From Diplonema papillatum (taxonomy: Eukaryota; Euglenozoa; Diplonemea; Diplonemida; Diplonemidae), in contig JAPJBO010000169.1 of NCBI GenBank assembly GCA_030068145.1, positions 124,001-188,000 on the forward strand: a stretch of 64,000 bases of DNA. The letters are read 5' to 3'. Under the pieces are notes generated by a model, which saw nothing but the letters and a program-made list of their open reading frames with translations, searched no databases and had not been told where the DNA came from. Positions 32,977-44,431 of the stretch are shown piece after piece; position 1 is the stretch's first letter, and each line of letters starts with the position of its first letter. The position numbers and the translations under genes are program-made.

Positions 32977-33202
32977 TTTGCGTACTTTCTTTTGTTGCCT
33001 CTGACAGAAGAAAACGATGTTAGCCCCTCACGGACGGTGGGGAATTGTCCAGGCAGAAAGACGACTGGGGAAACCATGGGTCAAATTTAAGTGTTCATAC
33101 GACTCCAAAATGGGGAACCCGGGGCTTCTTTGGCAAGCTGAAGGCTTGGCGGTCATGCGGATCGCGGGTGCGTGTCTGAATTCGTGAAACCTGTGATTTC
33201 AG

Positions 33203-33420
33203 CATAACGCGGCCGAATTCCTGCGGCAGGCGAATTGTCGGAGAGTTCAGTGTATCACTCTGCTTGAATCCGGAAGTATCGCGGCCGAATTCCTGCGGCA
33301 GGCGAATTGTTGGAGAGTTCAGCGTATCACTCTGCTTGAATCCGGAACTATCGCGGCCGAATTCCTGAAGCAGCTGAGTTGTCAGCGATTCAGCCCGACG
33401 CACACCGGATCTATCGGGCC
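33203..33420. repeat. 72-bp minisatellite, about 2.8 units
   Basis: cggccgaattcctg recurs at 33210, 33282 and 33354; the last unit diverges after cctga. The period is 24 codons, so a minus frame reads through as a repeat (QEFGRDSSGFKQSDTLNSP), which I regard as incidental. Confidence 0.9.
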
Positions 33421-34049
33421 ACGACTAGCTTCGGCGAACGGCAACTTCCAAATCGCATCCAGATCCCGTGTCTCCAACCGGGTCTATGAGTTCGAATGGA
33501 CGGGCGGGTTCCGAGGGTTTGGCCGAATTCGTGGAGCAGGAGAAGAATTATGAGAACAGGCTTTTTTTGCCTGGAGGCTTTGCGTGTCATTCTGCAGATG
33601 CTTTGAGTTATATTAGTGTCTAGCTTTTCGCACGTCTGTGCGCAAATGGTGCCAGCCGAAGCACGCGATGGATTACCTGGGAGTTAAGCGGAAACGTATC
33701 CGAACTCGTAGTGCGACCGCAGGCTGCCCGCACCTTAGGCCGTAGGCCGGGTTCGGAAACGCACGAAAGGCTCGTAAAAAGCAAACCAGCCACTGCACCC
33801 CTTCATCGTCGAATGAGAGGAAGGGTGCCATGCAGGGGGCTAAACGGGGGGAAAGGAAAAAGAAGAAGTGTTTTGGGAAAGTGACGCTCAAGCAGAGGGA
33901 AGGTACTAAGGGTGATGGAGATGCGATAAGTGCGGTATAGTTGGGTTTGCGGGAGGGCAGCGAGAGCGTGGCACTAAGTTGCAGTTCACTTTTTGAGTGT
34001 TTGTCCGACGACGGAACCCGAAGTTGGCGTGTTGTCTGCTGGTATTCCC
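33421..34049. other. No gene recognised
   Basis: Non-repetitive sequence with a related gggtctatgagttcgaatgg fragment near 33480. No motif in any frame. Confidence 0.4.
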
Positions 34050-34250
34050 TACTGAGTCTATGAGTTGAGCGTCGTCGCGCATTGTCGAGACTGTTTGGGA
34101 GCTGGCGTTTAAGTCCGGGTGACTCGGCGTGGTGGAAGGAGAACGTACTTTCGATGGTTCCGCGCACAAACCGCGCCGCGTGTTTCGGTCCTTCAAGCCG
34201 GACCATCAGCGCAGAAACTGAGCGTGGACAGAACAGCTATGTGAGTGACC
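34050..34250 (+). repeat. Dispersed repeat RepA, longer copy
   Basis: gagtctatgagttgag, cgcgcattgtcgagactgtt and ggcgtttaagtccgg are followed by ggagaacgtactttcgatgg and gtgtttcggtccttcaagcc. The same order occurs at 35500-35965. Confidence 0.7.
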
Positions 34251-35499
34251 TTTCTTTCGTTCCCTGATCCGAGTTATTTGTCCTCGCTTTTTCGTGCCTT
34301 AACATCCTGCCCAGATCCAAGAAAAAGACCCTTCAAATTGAACGACTACAAAGACAGAGCCCAGACTTCTTTTTATTTTATTTTTGGGGGGTCTGTTTTT
34401 GCGTTCACTGCGATCAGAAGTCCGGTGCTTGTCGCCGACTTCTTTGGTCGTGCGGAAAGAACGCAGCAGCTTTATTCGCATCGGGTCGTGGCACCGTTTC
34501 GAGCTGGTCTCTCTTTCTGGAACAGTTTCGTTTACGAAAATACTGCCCCTTTCATCGGCGAGGCGATTGGGGGGGGTGTATTAATGCGAAGCCAGGGGGT
34601 TCCTTCTTTTGATTCGTTGCGGTGCGGCACATTGGTGCGATGCGGTAACAAAAGTAGTACCAACCCTGTAGCTGGACTGGTAGGCACGTGTTCGCAAATC
34701 TGGCCCGTAGGATGGATTAATTGCAAGGCATGATTGCGTGGGTCTTTAACCCTGAGCGAGGGACCACCAACGCAGAACGGGATCATTTCGAGCAACTGTA
34801 AAAAGTCACCTTTCTGTATCAGGGCCGGGTATCGATTGAGATGTATCAGTTTTGGAAGCGTCGCTTTCCAGGCACCAAGGGTCAGGCACGCTTGAAACAA
34901 CCCCATCTAGAGGTGCTTCGGCACTGTTCCGATTTCATTCGAGGCAGAGAGTATTCACTGAGGAGAGCTCACGCTCCGCAGGCCCACCCTTATCTGAAAC
35001 CACAACCCCAGAGCCAGTCGTCTGCACGTTCGCAGCTGAAAACGGCCGGAGGGTCCACTCGTACTCCTTCTCACTAGAAAATTTAGTGCGGCGACTTCTT
35101 TTGTTTGTGCGCACGAGCGGAACTCACCTGCGTATGGCAAGTTGCACGTAGTACGCTGCCAACTACGAGAAAACGACCCAAGTGTATAGCTGTATTGGTT
35201 CTCCACCCCCTCTAGCCTCCTTCTGGATGAGTACAGGCGGTACCTCCGAGTGGAGAGGAGCAAGTTTGCGTCCTTGTACTTCGCGTTCGGTGGGAACGAT
35301 TGGCGTCTTGCCGTGATGTGTAGAGTGATTTGTGTTCGGCTAGAGCACGAGAGAGTTCAGCTGCGATTCTCTCCTGAGTGGGGGGGTTTCACCTCTTTTT
35401 CTCTTTTTCCTTTGTTTAAGATGCCTCGACCGCCCACCCTCATTAATGTATTGCCCGTTCCCCAAGCTGAGGCTAAAGAGGCGACAGACCCGGATCTAC
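34251..35499. other. No gene recognised
   Basis: Frames of up to 160 codons (for example plus 34245-34733) without motifs or a consistent exon pattern. No strong repeat seen. Confidence 0.35.
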
Positions 35500-36090
35500 C
35501 GAGTCTATGAGTTGAGTGCGTCGCGCATTTTCGAGACTGTTTAGGAGCTGGCATTTAAGTCCGGATGACTCAGCTGAGGCGGGTGGATTGCAAGAACGTG
35601 CTTGGAATGGGTATGTGCTCAACACCGCACTGGTCTCGTCTGCGCCGTGTTTCGGTCCTTTAAGCCACGGACACATAAGGCGGACCATCATCAGCGTGGA
35701 ACCTGAGTGTCTGCAGTCAGGACTGCGGTGTGAGTCTGGTTTGTCAGGCGGCTGATCGTAGCTCGTCACAGCCAGGACCACCCGTGCTACTAGAGCACAG
35801 GCGAATCCGTCACGGGGAGAAGGCCCCTACAACCGTGTGGCAGTGAGGCGGGTGGAAGGAGAACGTGCTTTTGATGGCTCCGCGCACAAAACGCGCCGTG
35901 TGTTTCGGTCCTTCAAGCCGGACCATCGCAGAAACTGAGTGTGGACAGAACAGCGATGTGAGCATGGTGTGTCAGACGGCTGTTCGTGGCTCGCCACAGC
36001 CAGAAGATCGCCACCATGCTACAACGAGAGCACACAGGCGAATCCGTCTCGGGGAGAGAAGGCCCCCCACAACCGTGTGCCCCACGTGTG
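35500..36090 (+). repeat. RepA, tandem pair of full-length units
   Basis: Unit 1 (about 35577-35850) and unit 2 (about 35851-36085) both begin gaggcgggtgga and end with ggagagaaggcccc...caaccgtgtg. Between lie gaacgtgctt, gtgtttcggtcctt, cggaccatc and cacaggcgaatccgtc. A leader (35500-35580) matches 34053-34135. This gives the best view of the family unit, about 240-270 bp. Confidence 0.75.
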
Positions 36091-37254
36091 CCTGCGTTTC
36101 ACTAGAATGCACCGGCTGAGGCAGGTTGGCAGGTGGGGGATCTGTTCGCTTCGGTCCTGGCCAGGCCCTGGGGAACAAAAAGGGCGGGCAGGCCAGCAAG
36201 GTTGCGGTGCCCCCGTCGGATGGGTCGTTTTCGACTTTTCGGTTTGCGAACACTTTTACGCGTGTTCGTACGCGAAGTCGCACAGAGGGCGTTGGCCAGC
36301 CAAGGACGACTGCACTCCTTCGCGCGGCGAGGCCTGCGCCTGCGTTGACTCAAAGAGCTGGAGGGGCGTGCCCGAGTCGCACTCGAAAAATGGGTGAAAA
36401 CGTGGACCCGAAATGTTTTTTTTTAACTCCAGCTTTTTTGATCCAGCTTTTGTGACTGGACTCTGCCGTGCGACGACATTTCTGGAGTTGAGGCCGAGTT
36501 GCACTGATAAACGAAGCGAACGACGGGCGAACTGGATCGACCGTTTTGTATACCTGCATGCAATAGCACTCTCTTGCACGGCTTCGCTAAATTATTCTAT
36601 GTGCAAGCAGTGTTCCTTTTGAGTACAGCTGTACTGTTGTGGATGGAAGGCGGTTCGTGTTGGCCGCGTCGTGCTCAGGTTCAAATGTGCAGTGAACAAA
36701 CACTGCCAAGAAAGCGTCCTGGGAAGGGCTGGAGTATTTAGAATAGAATGCAAACACCTCACTTTTCTTTTTTTTTTTTTTTTTTGATTTTTTCTCGGTT
36801 GGGAATCGCTTGATACTCGCCTTTTGCAAAGCAAGTGAAAGTAAATACGCTCACATCTCACGTCAAGCGGACTTCGTCTTGCTCCGACTGGCTTTCCCTT
36901 GATTGCCAGAGGCAGACGCTCCGAAGGCAGCTTCAGGAGAAAGTTGTTGAGCCTCAAAATTTGCTTCGATAGACGGGCGACGAAGTGTCAACGCTGTGTA
37001 CCTTTCCGGTGATCTGCGGAATTTGCCCTGCTTGCATTTTATGTATAAGCAGACTTGAACGGGTGAGGAGGCATCAATGGGGCTTGGAGACGGTGGGGAA
37101 CAAAAAACAACCGCGTGACGGCCAGTGTGCCCGTCGTCGCTTCTTCCACGAGTAGTTGCAGTCTCGTCTTGATAAGTGGAGAAAGGGTGGGGAAGATTTT
37201 TTTAGTTTTCATGCTGAGGCAGAACACTGCGCCCAGCATCGAGTCGTGGAAGGG
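36091..37254. other. No gene recognised
   Basis: Contains a T-tract at 36767-36785. Frames of 70-150 codons on both strands without motifs. Confidence 0.35.
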
Positions 37255-37575
37255 GGGGGAGGCTTGCAAGATCGTGCTTGGAATGGCTACGCCATAGATG
37301 GACGCCTACCGCAGGCACGTGGTGGGCGGGAGGCGCTTTTCACTTTTCCAAAATCTGGGATTTGCGGCAGGCGCCGTGAGCCTACGAAGCGCCTAATAAA
37401 CGCCTGCCAAATTCACGCGCCTACGGTAGGCGTCTACCTATGTTATGTGGTCAATACCACGCGGATCCGCTGGTCCTGTCTGCACCGTATATCGATCCTT
37501 TAAGCCACGGACACATAAGGCGGGCCGCCACCAGCGCGGAACCAGAGTGTCTGCAGACAGGACAGTGGGCGGGTG
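37255..37575 (+). repeat. RepA copy split by a small transposon
   Basis: ggcttgcaagatcgtgcttg at 37260 and tatgtggtcaataccacg onward at 37444 are two halves of one RepA unit, separated by the 150-bp element at 37293-37442. Confidence 0.7.
37293..37442. mobile_element. 150-bp MITE-like element inside RepA
   Basis: Terminal inverted repeats CATAGATGGACGCCTACCG and (right end inward) CATAGGTAGACGCCTACCG match at 17 of 19 bases. The interior has more gcgcc/ggcgc inverted motifs. A target duplication is not clear. Confidence 0.7.
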
Positions 37576-38926
37576 AGTCTGGTTTGCCAGGCGGTTATCC
37601 GTAGCATAAAACCCCCACTCGGGGCACCCGCCCTGCTCGTGACTGCCGGAGGGCGGATCCAGTTCCAGAGTAAAAAGTGCTGGCTTGAAATGGAGGGGTC
37701 GGCAACGCCATCGGGGCGGAGTTCGGTTGAAACCCCGATTGTACCGGCAATCGTGTGTGCGGGGGTTGAGTCCGCTCTTTCGAGCTGGTCTACCTCCTGT
37801 CTTCTGCACTCTATCAAGCTGCCGCTGCTTTCCGTGGCTACCGGGTGTCTAAGACGGTCGCCACGGAGGAGTATTTGTTGCCTGAAAACGGTGACGATCG
37901 ATCATGTCATTCCGTCGAGGAAAGATGGTGCTTCGGGAAGTCCAGCGTGTTCCTCCTTTCTTTCAAAGCAAATAAGCAGTGTGGAGGTTCGTGCAGCCGG
38001 ATTTGGAAAAGGTTGCAGGGATCTCTGTCAGATTGGTTCGTTTCTGCCGGAATCGGGCGAAATGGCTCATTTTGTTGGTGGGTCCTCAGGTCTGGAGTCT
38101 GTCACTTTTCGGACCCGTTACTTGCCGTGAGCCGCACCAAAAGACCCTTTCCTGTTGTGGGTTGTGCGCACCTACGGTGTTTGTTTTCCTTCCCTGTTCG
38201 AATTTGGAAAGCGCGGGTGCCGTAAAAATGCCGACGAGGTCAAGCTGCCCACTTGTATCCAAGTCAAAGTGTAGCCGCAACCCCTCGTGTGCACAGACCC
38301 CTTTGGTAGCTTTGACGTTCGTCTATTCCTCTCCGCCGAGGATACCAGCAGGGAAAACCTGGGTGGAATTCGCTCGATGCCGAAGCTTCCCTGCAACCCA
38401 TGAAGCTGCCCAGTGTTAACGTAGCTTCCAACCTCGTAGTCAAGCTTCTTCAGATGCCAAGTCAATAAGTTGGCAACTGGATGCCCCTGACGAGTGCGTG
38501 GTGTCGGGGGCTCTTGTCGCAGGTGGTTCGGCCAAGGCTTCGGTTTATCAGTTGAGCCGGAATGTACTAGCTTGCGCCGAGGATACCGATCATTGACCGT
38601 GGATAGTAAAAAACTGGCGATGCGAAGAGGGTCGGGCGGGTTATCATTGCCGCCAGTGAGGGTTTCCTTTTTCCTTTTTTTTTTTTTTTTTTGCTTCACG
38701 CAGCAAGAGAAGGGTTTATTCCGAAGCAGGGTCTCCAACTCGGAGAGATCACCAGACAATAATGCAATGGACTTGCAAAGACAGGACGAAGAAATGTGAC
38801 TTCACCACCTTCCAAAAACAAAACGCGAGTGTTCCAACGAATCAAATTCCCTACTTCGGAGTAACACCCCCCTAATAAGGGTTTTTTGAGTTTCGGTCAA
38901 GATAGGGCGGGTAGAAGAGGTGCAGC
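37576..38926. other. No gene recognised
   Basis: Overlapping frames of 120-195 codons on both strands, none with a motif. T-tract at 38671-38692. Confidence 0.35.
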
Positions 38927-39034
38927 TTGGACAACGTGGCAGGCTTGCCCACGTGCAAACTGGATACAAACCCTCACTCTTTGGACAACGTGGCAGGCTT
39001 GCGCACGTGCAAACTGGATACAAACCCTCACTCT
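38927..39034 (+). repeat. 54-bp tandem duplication
   Basis: ttggacaacgtggcaggctt recurs at 38927 and 38981, each followed by cacgtgcaaactggatacaa. One base difference seen (gcccac/gcgcac). Confidence 0.9.
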
Positions 39035-39332
39035 TTACCTGCACTTGTGCACGTTGCCTTGGTGCAAGCTGGTGCCACGAAGTGCTCGTGAAGGTTCGCC
39101 ACGTTTTCATTGTGCTGAAGCTTCCCAAGTTTGATGGAAGGCCCACAGCCTCGGGCCCAACCACACGGATCCTTGTACGATGACTTGGGGCCCACTTGAG
39201 TTTTAATTTTTTTTCGTTTTTTTGTAACCCGGAAAAAATGCTTTACGCACGACCCCCGTGGACTAGTGTGGGACTACGTTCGTGGAGCTATGGTGGCCGA
39301 ACGCTACCCACTAAAACAACCGGGGGCCCCGT

Positions 39333-39389
39333 TTTTTTTTTTTTTTTTTTTTTTTTTCCGGTGTATGTTGAACAAACATACACCGGAAA
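39333..39389. repeat. T26 tract followed by a 12-bp-stem palindrome
   Basis: Poly-T (39333-39357), then ccggtgtatgtt / aacatacaccgg facing each other across a 5-nt loop at 39359-39387. Confidence 0.8.
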
Positions 39390-39390
39390 A

Positions 39391-39625
39391 CGGTACTGCA
39401 GAGCCACGGGCCTACGGGTCAAGTGGCTACCGATTTCCCAAACTAAAGCATCAAGGCTTGGCGCACCTTGGGGCTTGGCGCTCGCGCTGAACACAAGCTC
39501 GTCGAGACGGTCAACCGCAGGGCAGAGTGGACGGGATGGTGGCACTCGACTCAAGCTTTGCAAGCTGTGCTTGACCGTCACGTTCCTGGACCAGGAGCGG
39601 CGTTTTTCTTCTTCTTTCTCTTTTT
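39391..39625 (+). repeat. Dispersed repeat RepC copy 1 (SINE-like)
   Basis: ggtactgcagagccacgggc through gacgggtcaac... to cgttcctgga and a T-rich end. Matched at 43122-43345 at about 90% identity. Length near 230 bp and a T-rich 3' end fit a SINE, but no clear tRNA A/B boxes are present. Confidence 0.7.
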
Positions 39626-41189
39626 CCGGTGACAGCAACTTGCAGGGTTTTATACGGAACTAGAGCTTCTTTTGTGAAAAGAAGTGGATATTGTTCAATT
39701 CTTCTTTTTGGACTAAAGAAAAGCAGATGTGGCCCTGTGACAGCTTTTGTATGTTGAACAAAAATACACTTTGTGAACCCATCATTCAACATCCGACCGG
39801 CGCGTTTCTGCAAGGCACAGTAGTATCCAAAATGCTCGGCTTTCCAGTGCCTCACAAGCTACAGCGGGAATTGCGAGACCAACGAATGCAAAAAAAACTG
39901 GCGTCTGCGGGTGAGAACGTGCTGCAGTGACAATGTCTTTCCTTTGATGGCTTGCGGACACCTTGCCAACAAGCCCAAATTTCATTCATGGCAACTTCCA
40001 GCTCAGAAGATACCCAGTATCCGTGTACCCATGTGTGTTGGCGACAACAGTTGCTACGGTCTCGAGGGCGAGGGGGCCTGCTTGAGCCCGTTCGACACCA
40101 GCAAACGCTGAGTATTCCACAAACCAATATGCATCAGAATTGTGTTCTGGGAAGGCGGGGTGACCAGCATCTGCTTTGCAACACCAGCAATCATGCGACA
40201 TGGCAAGTTAGCCATAGTGTCTTTTTTTAAGAAGTGATTACCAGCACCACTGCTCGCAATATAGCGTATAAGCAGCAACTGTCAGACCCACCCACAGGGG
40301 TGGCTTACTTCTTCTTGGTATTTCCGCCGGGAAATCTCGGTTGGATTTACGCCGTCAGGGAGGATCAGGTCCCCCTGGCGAGGCTCGGTCGTTTTGTGTT
40401 TCCGGCACAAAGGGGCAGAGCTGCGGCTGGAAACGATTATTTCCGACCCAGGCAAGTTCCCCCTTCCCACGCCCTCCCTTTTTGTGTTTGCGCTGCCAAG
40501 TCTCATGGAGTGGAGCGCGTGTGAGAATTGAACGAAAACGGGAGGAGGGAAGAGGGTGGACGCAACGGCGCTTCGTTCGTTTTGTGTTTCCGGCGAGATT
40601 CGCTCCGTGAGCCAATTCGCCTATCCCCTGAACGCGATCTGGGCTCGATTATGCGGATTATCGCCACGGGTTGTTTGCATTCTCACCCAAAAACTACAGG
40701 GCTCGACAACGTTCGATCGGGCAGGGTGAATTGACTCAGCTGCCTGTGACGGTGTCTTTCCGAATTGCCATTTTTTTTTTTTTTTTTTTTTTAGTGCTTC
40801 CGGCGATTCCATTTTTTTTTTTTTTTTTTTTTTTTTTGCGAGTAAACACCTGCTGGAAAGGAAATACTCGAGGTTGTGGCGGCCAGCTGCGAACCACAAA
40901 TATTCCGATTACGAACGTCAAAAATCGACCCCCCCTCCGGTGTCACCTAGCGAAAAGCTGGCATCGTGTGGCACTCATTTGCGCAAATGGCTCCCCACTA
41001 ACGAGCGCCCGAATTACAAAAGAGGGAACATGTTGTATGCCTTCCCCCCACAAAACACAGGTATGTCTGGGCTTGGTGGTGGAGTGGTAGAGGCGCTTGA
41101 GAGAAGGAAGAAGAAGGGTGTAGTATGGCTAAAGATAAAGTGGTGTCACCTGAGGGGGTAATCTCAGGGCCGCCCACGTGATAAGCCGT
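39626..41189. other. No gene recognised; poly-T tracts
   Basis: T-tracts at 40771-40792 and 40813-40837. The segment 40940-40998 (acctagcgaaaagctggcat) is shared with 61873-61938. Frames of up to 139 codons carry no motif. Confidence 0.35.
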
Positions 41190-41690
41190 TAAGCATTGAG
41201 TTCTTTTAAGTACATGAACCACATGGATTAGCATGCACTGCCTTGAAAGTCAGGTTATCGGATGACGTCGTCACCTGCCATTGCGTCGTCAAGGTCGAGC
41301 ATTTGTGGAGCTAGCGGGGTTTGGCTTTCTTGCGATTCCAGAGACTGAGTCGGCGAGTACGAGGGCGGGCACGTGTGCCCGTTTTTCACTTTCGAGGGCA
41401 TTGGCGTGCCCGTGGTCCCCGGTCGTTTCTGAGAGCTGCTTGCCCTCGGAACCTTCTTCTTCCTTCGATGCACCCCTGACTCGGGGGTGGTCGCCTTCGT
41501 CTTCTTCCGCTGGCGGCCGGCGATCGGGCCTTCCTTCGGGGTGCCAAGCACCCTCTTCTTCAGCGCTGGTCGTTCGCTGGTTCCTGGCGTTGGTGGCGGC
41601 CTCTTGGTCGCCCGTCCGGTTGCCGCCGTCTCCTTTTTCGTTGCTCCTGTTCCGTTAAGCAGCGGCTGCCGGCTTATCCCGTGACACCTT
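41190..41690 (-). pseudogene. Partial copy of the helical-repeat gene's last exon and 3' flank
   Basis: Matches 12646-13105 at about 95%, including the 3' flank (gcattgagttcttttaagta) and the stop. The minus frame is still open (VLGTPKEGPIAGRQRKKTK, ending LDLDDAMAGDDVIR, stop at 41255). About 150 bp of the 5' part of the exon is missing, joined at agcagcggctgccg, which in the gene lies in the last intron just upstream of the acceptor. A possible branch site and acceptor remain (cttaacggaacag). No other exon of the gene is nearby, so I call it a pseudogene fragment. Confidence 0.6.
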
Positions 41691-42220
41691 TTATATGTAC
41701 GTTATAGAAAGAGTAGCGTTGGCACTCTTACAGGTTCGTTCCCTCGTAGCTCGCCGGGAACGGGCACTCCAGTGAAACTGGGTATGTTACCGTTTCAGGT
41801 TTGGATTTTGGGAGCATTGGCTCATGTGAATTCTGAGACCAATTTCTCCCACAAATGTTGAACCAGCTTTGGTGACCGCTGTTCCGCAGTGGATACATCG
41901 ATATGTTTCCACTGCGGTTTAAGAAAACACGTTTCGCCCCGCCCCCCGTCCCCGGCCAGGGGACTTCAGCCCAAGACCTCCGGACAGCAGTGCTCCCGCT
42001 AACAAAAAAATGCGAGGAATTCCTCAAAAAAAAAAAAAAAAAAAAAAGAGGCCGGAAAAAAGAGGGTGAGGAATTCCTCATATGAGGATTTCCTCACCTT
42101 TTCCCGTTGATACCGTTCGCCGGGGGGGAAAATGTTTCATGGGTTTGAAGAGCGCGTGGTGCTTGCACCACTGAGGCCAGGTTATTTAACCGCGGATTTA
42201 GTGAAGGATTGTTCAGGAAA
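41691..42220. other. No gene recognised; A-tract with palindromes
   Basis: Around an A22 tract (42025-42046) lie gaggaattcctc palindromes and tgaggaattcctcatatgag, an inverted-repeat cluster. Confidence 0.5.
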
Positions 42221-42223
42221 CGG

Positions 42224-42224
42224 T

Positions 42225-42255
<31 letters not shown>

Positions 42256-42636
42256 GCCCCTCCGGACCCCCCCCTTTGGAAGACTCGGGTGCCCCCCCGC
42301 AAGGGCCTAGCGGGGAGAAAAAAAAAGTCTACCCCAGGTTTTTGGGTTTCCTCACTAAAAGTGAGGTTAGCGGGAGCACTGTCGGACAGACAAAAAAAAA
42401 TCCCCGGTTCGGGGAATTCCCATAACAACGCACCCCCTTCCCAGAAAGAAATCCCGCTTCCGCGGAGGCTATTTAAAGGGGGGGGTCGAATAATAACACC
42501 TGTGTTATTATTCGGTTTGTCGAATAATAAAAAAAGTTCCGGGTAGCCGAACAGGAGCAGGATCAAGTAGTGGTAGTGTTTTTAGACAACCAGACGCGTG
42601 TCAAATATCTGTTATTATTCGACCCCCCCCCCCCCC
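42224..42636. mobile_element. G/C-tipped inverted-repeat sequence
   Basis: A poly-G tract (42224-42255) opens the segment. Inside, gggggggtcgaataataacac (42478-42498) faces gttattattcgacccccccc (42610-42636), giving a 160-bp unit with G-tipped termini and a further internal copy of the arm. No coding capacity. Similar in style to the elements at 29216 and 6930. Confidence 0.55.
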
Positions 42637-43121
42637 TTACCTCCCTCTTGAGACTCTCACCCCAATGAGAGCCCGAGGAAGGTTGTTTAGTCTGTTCAGA
42701 AATAGCGGGTTCCGAGGTCCAAGTTTGGCAAGCCCCCTGGCCGTAGGGTATTCTTCCCCGGACCTGGTAGATTCTTGTTCTTTGTTAGCGTTATTTGTGG
42801 TGAGAAGGCTTTCAGTGAAAGTTCTGCTGAGAATCCGGAATCTTCGTACTTTCTTTTTTTACCCAGCTTCGAGACCAGGAACGAGGTATCCAATCAAGCA
42901 GCCATCCCGGCGGTATTAGCTCAGTCAAACGGCTGTGGCGACCATTTTTTCCCAGCGGTGTGGTCCGAAAAAAAAGTCTCTTGCGAGGGCGTTTGTGGGG
43001 TAGGTACGTGTCAGCCACCCGGGTTTCTCTTTTTCATTCCGTGTTCTTTTTATTTCTTTCGTTTAAGTGAAGGTACCAGGGAAAAAGCCTGCTACACGGG
43101 AGCCAAGCTTCACGTGTTCGG
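42637..43121. other. No gene recognised
   Basis: A plus frame of 148 codons runs into the RepC copy and has no motif. Confidence 0.35.
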
Positions 43122-43345
43122 CGGTACTGCAGAGCCACGGGCCTACGGGTCAAGTGGCTACCGATTTCCCAAACTAAAGCATCAAGGCGTAGCGCACCTT
43201 GGGGCTTGGCGCTTGCGCTGAACATAAGCTCGTCGAGACGTCAGCCACAGGGCCGAGCGGACGACCACTGTGCTGCCTCCGACTCAAGCCTTGCAAGCTG
43301 TGGTTGACCGTCACGTTCCTGGACCCGGAGCGGCCTTTTTCTTTT
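43122..43345 (+). repeat. Dispersed repeat RepC copy 2 (SINE-like)
   Basis: Same unit as 39391-39625 and same orientation, ending in a CT-rich tract (cttttt ctttttcttc...). Confidence 0.7.
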
Positions 43346-43568
43346 TCTTTTTCTTCTTCTTCTTCTTTCTTCGTTTAAGTGGGTGAAGCTAGAGAGCATG
43401 CGCGTGTAGTGTGGGGTCGGCTTCCGTCTCGCGTCTCGAACTGCAGCGACTCGCTATGAGCTTTCTTGATACGCGGATAACATGGCTTCGAGAGTCCGCG
43501 CAGAAGTACCGTCGGACATTGCTGCCTGTGTGAGTGTGAAGGACACGTCAGTGATAGTGGGTGTGAGG

Positions 43569-43650
43569 GGGGGCTTGCAAGAACGTGCTTGGAATGGATA
43601 TGCTCAACACCACAGTGGTCCCATCTGCGCCGTGTTTCGGATCGTATACG
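43569..43650 (+). repeat. Dispersed repeat RepA copy
   Basis: ggcttgcaagaacgtgcttg gaatgg, then tgctcaacaccac and ctgcgccgtgtttcgg. Confidence 0.6.
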
Positions 43651-44296
43651 AACGTAGTAGTAGGTAGTTTGAGCTTGATATGCAGCAACTTTGCGCGCGT
43701 CGTGTCATGCTTCGGTCGCTTCTTGCCCCGCGTACTGTTTGTCTCCGGTGCACGCTTCACGTCCGCTGGTCGGTAGTAATATGTGGCGTTCTAACCCTGG
43801 AACAAGCCAGGGAGAAGAACGGAGCAATATTTACAAACAAACAAGTGACTTAAGGTAGCCGCTTGAGCGGCGCCAATCCGAGCGCGCGTAGCTGCTTGGA
43901 CTCCGAATGGAAGGGAGGAAATATAGAGGTAGAGGGGCAAATACAATACAAACACAATCTGATTTGTTCTTCGCTTACACCACCGTGTGTTGTTTTTCAC
44001 TCAGGACTTTTGGCCTGTTGTGTTTGTGTGATTTGTCGTGTTAGTCGTGCTGGGGTAGACCCGCATGACCTCCGTTCAACACGTGGTTCGGTAGTTGCAG
44101 CACTTGGGACCCCTTCGGTTCTTTGTCTGGCAGCTATTGTCGAGCATTTCCTTCCCAAGTTGGCGCGTTTCGTTGACCTTACTACCCTGAGCCCAAATCC
44201 TGGACGTGGTTTCAGGTGACAAATTGGCAAATGATCATGATCAGAAGGTCCTACTTGGGCGGTTCAGTTTCCTCACACATTGCATGTGGCTAAAAC

Positions 44297-44431
44297 AATA
44301 AAATCCTCACTCCTGTGCTTGTGTCTGTCACCCTGGTCCACTGCTCCTGCTCTGCTTGCCGCGCGCCGTATGGTTGGAGTAAAAGGTGAAGCCAGAAAGC
44401 TGCTAGCCTTGCTGCTGACCACATGAAGTGG
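44297..44431. repeat. Extra B-type terminal repeat of the DIRS-like family
   Basis: About 95% identical to B1/B2 at 45730 and 45448 (aataaaatcctcactcc through ccacatgaagtgg). It lies 1 kb beyond the complete element in the same orientation. Probably the remnant of an older insertion. Confidence 0.75.

Noticed and set aside
33203..33420. CRISPR array
   Set aside because: Contiguous 72-bp tandem units without spacers, in eukaryotic sequence.
42905..42985. tRNA-like start ggcggtattagctcagt
   Set aside because: An A-box-like match only; no matching B box, no acceptor pairing and no cloverleaf.
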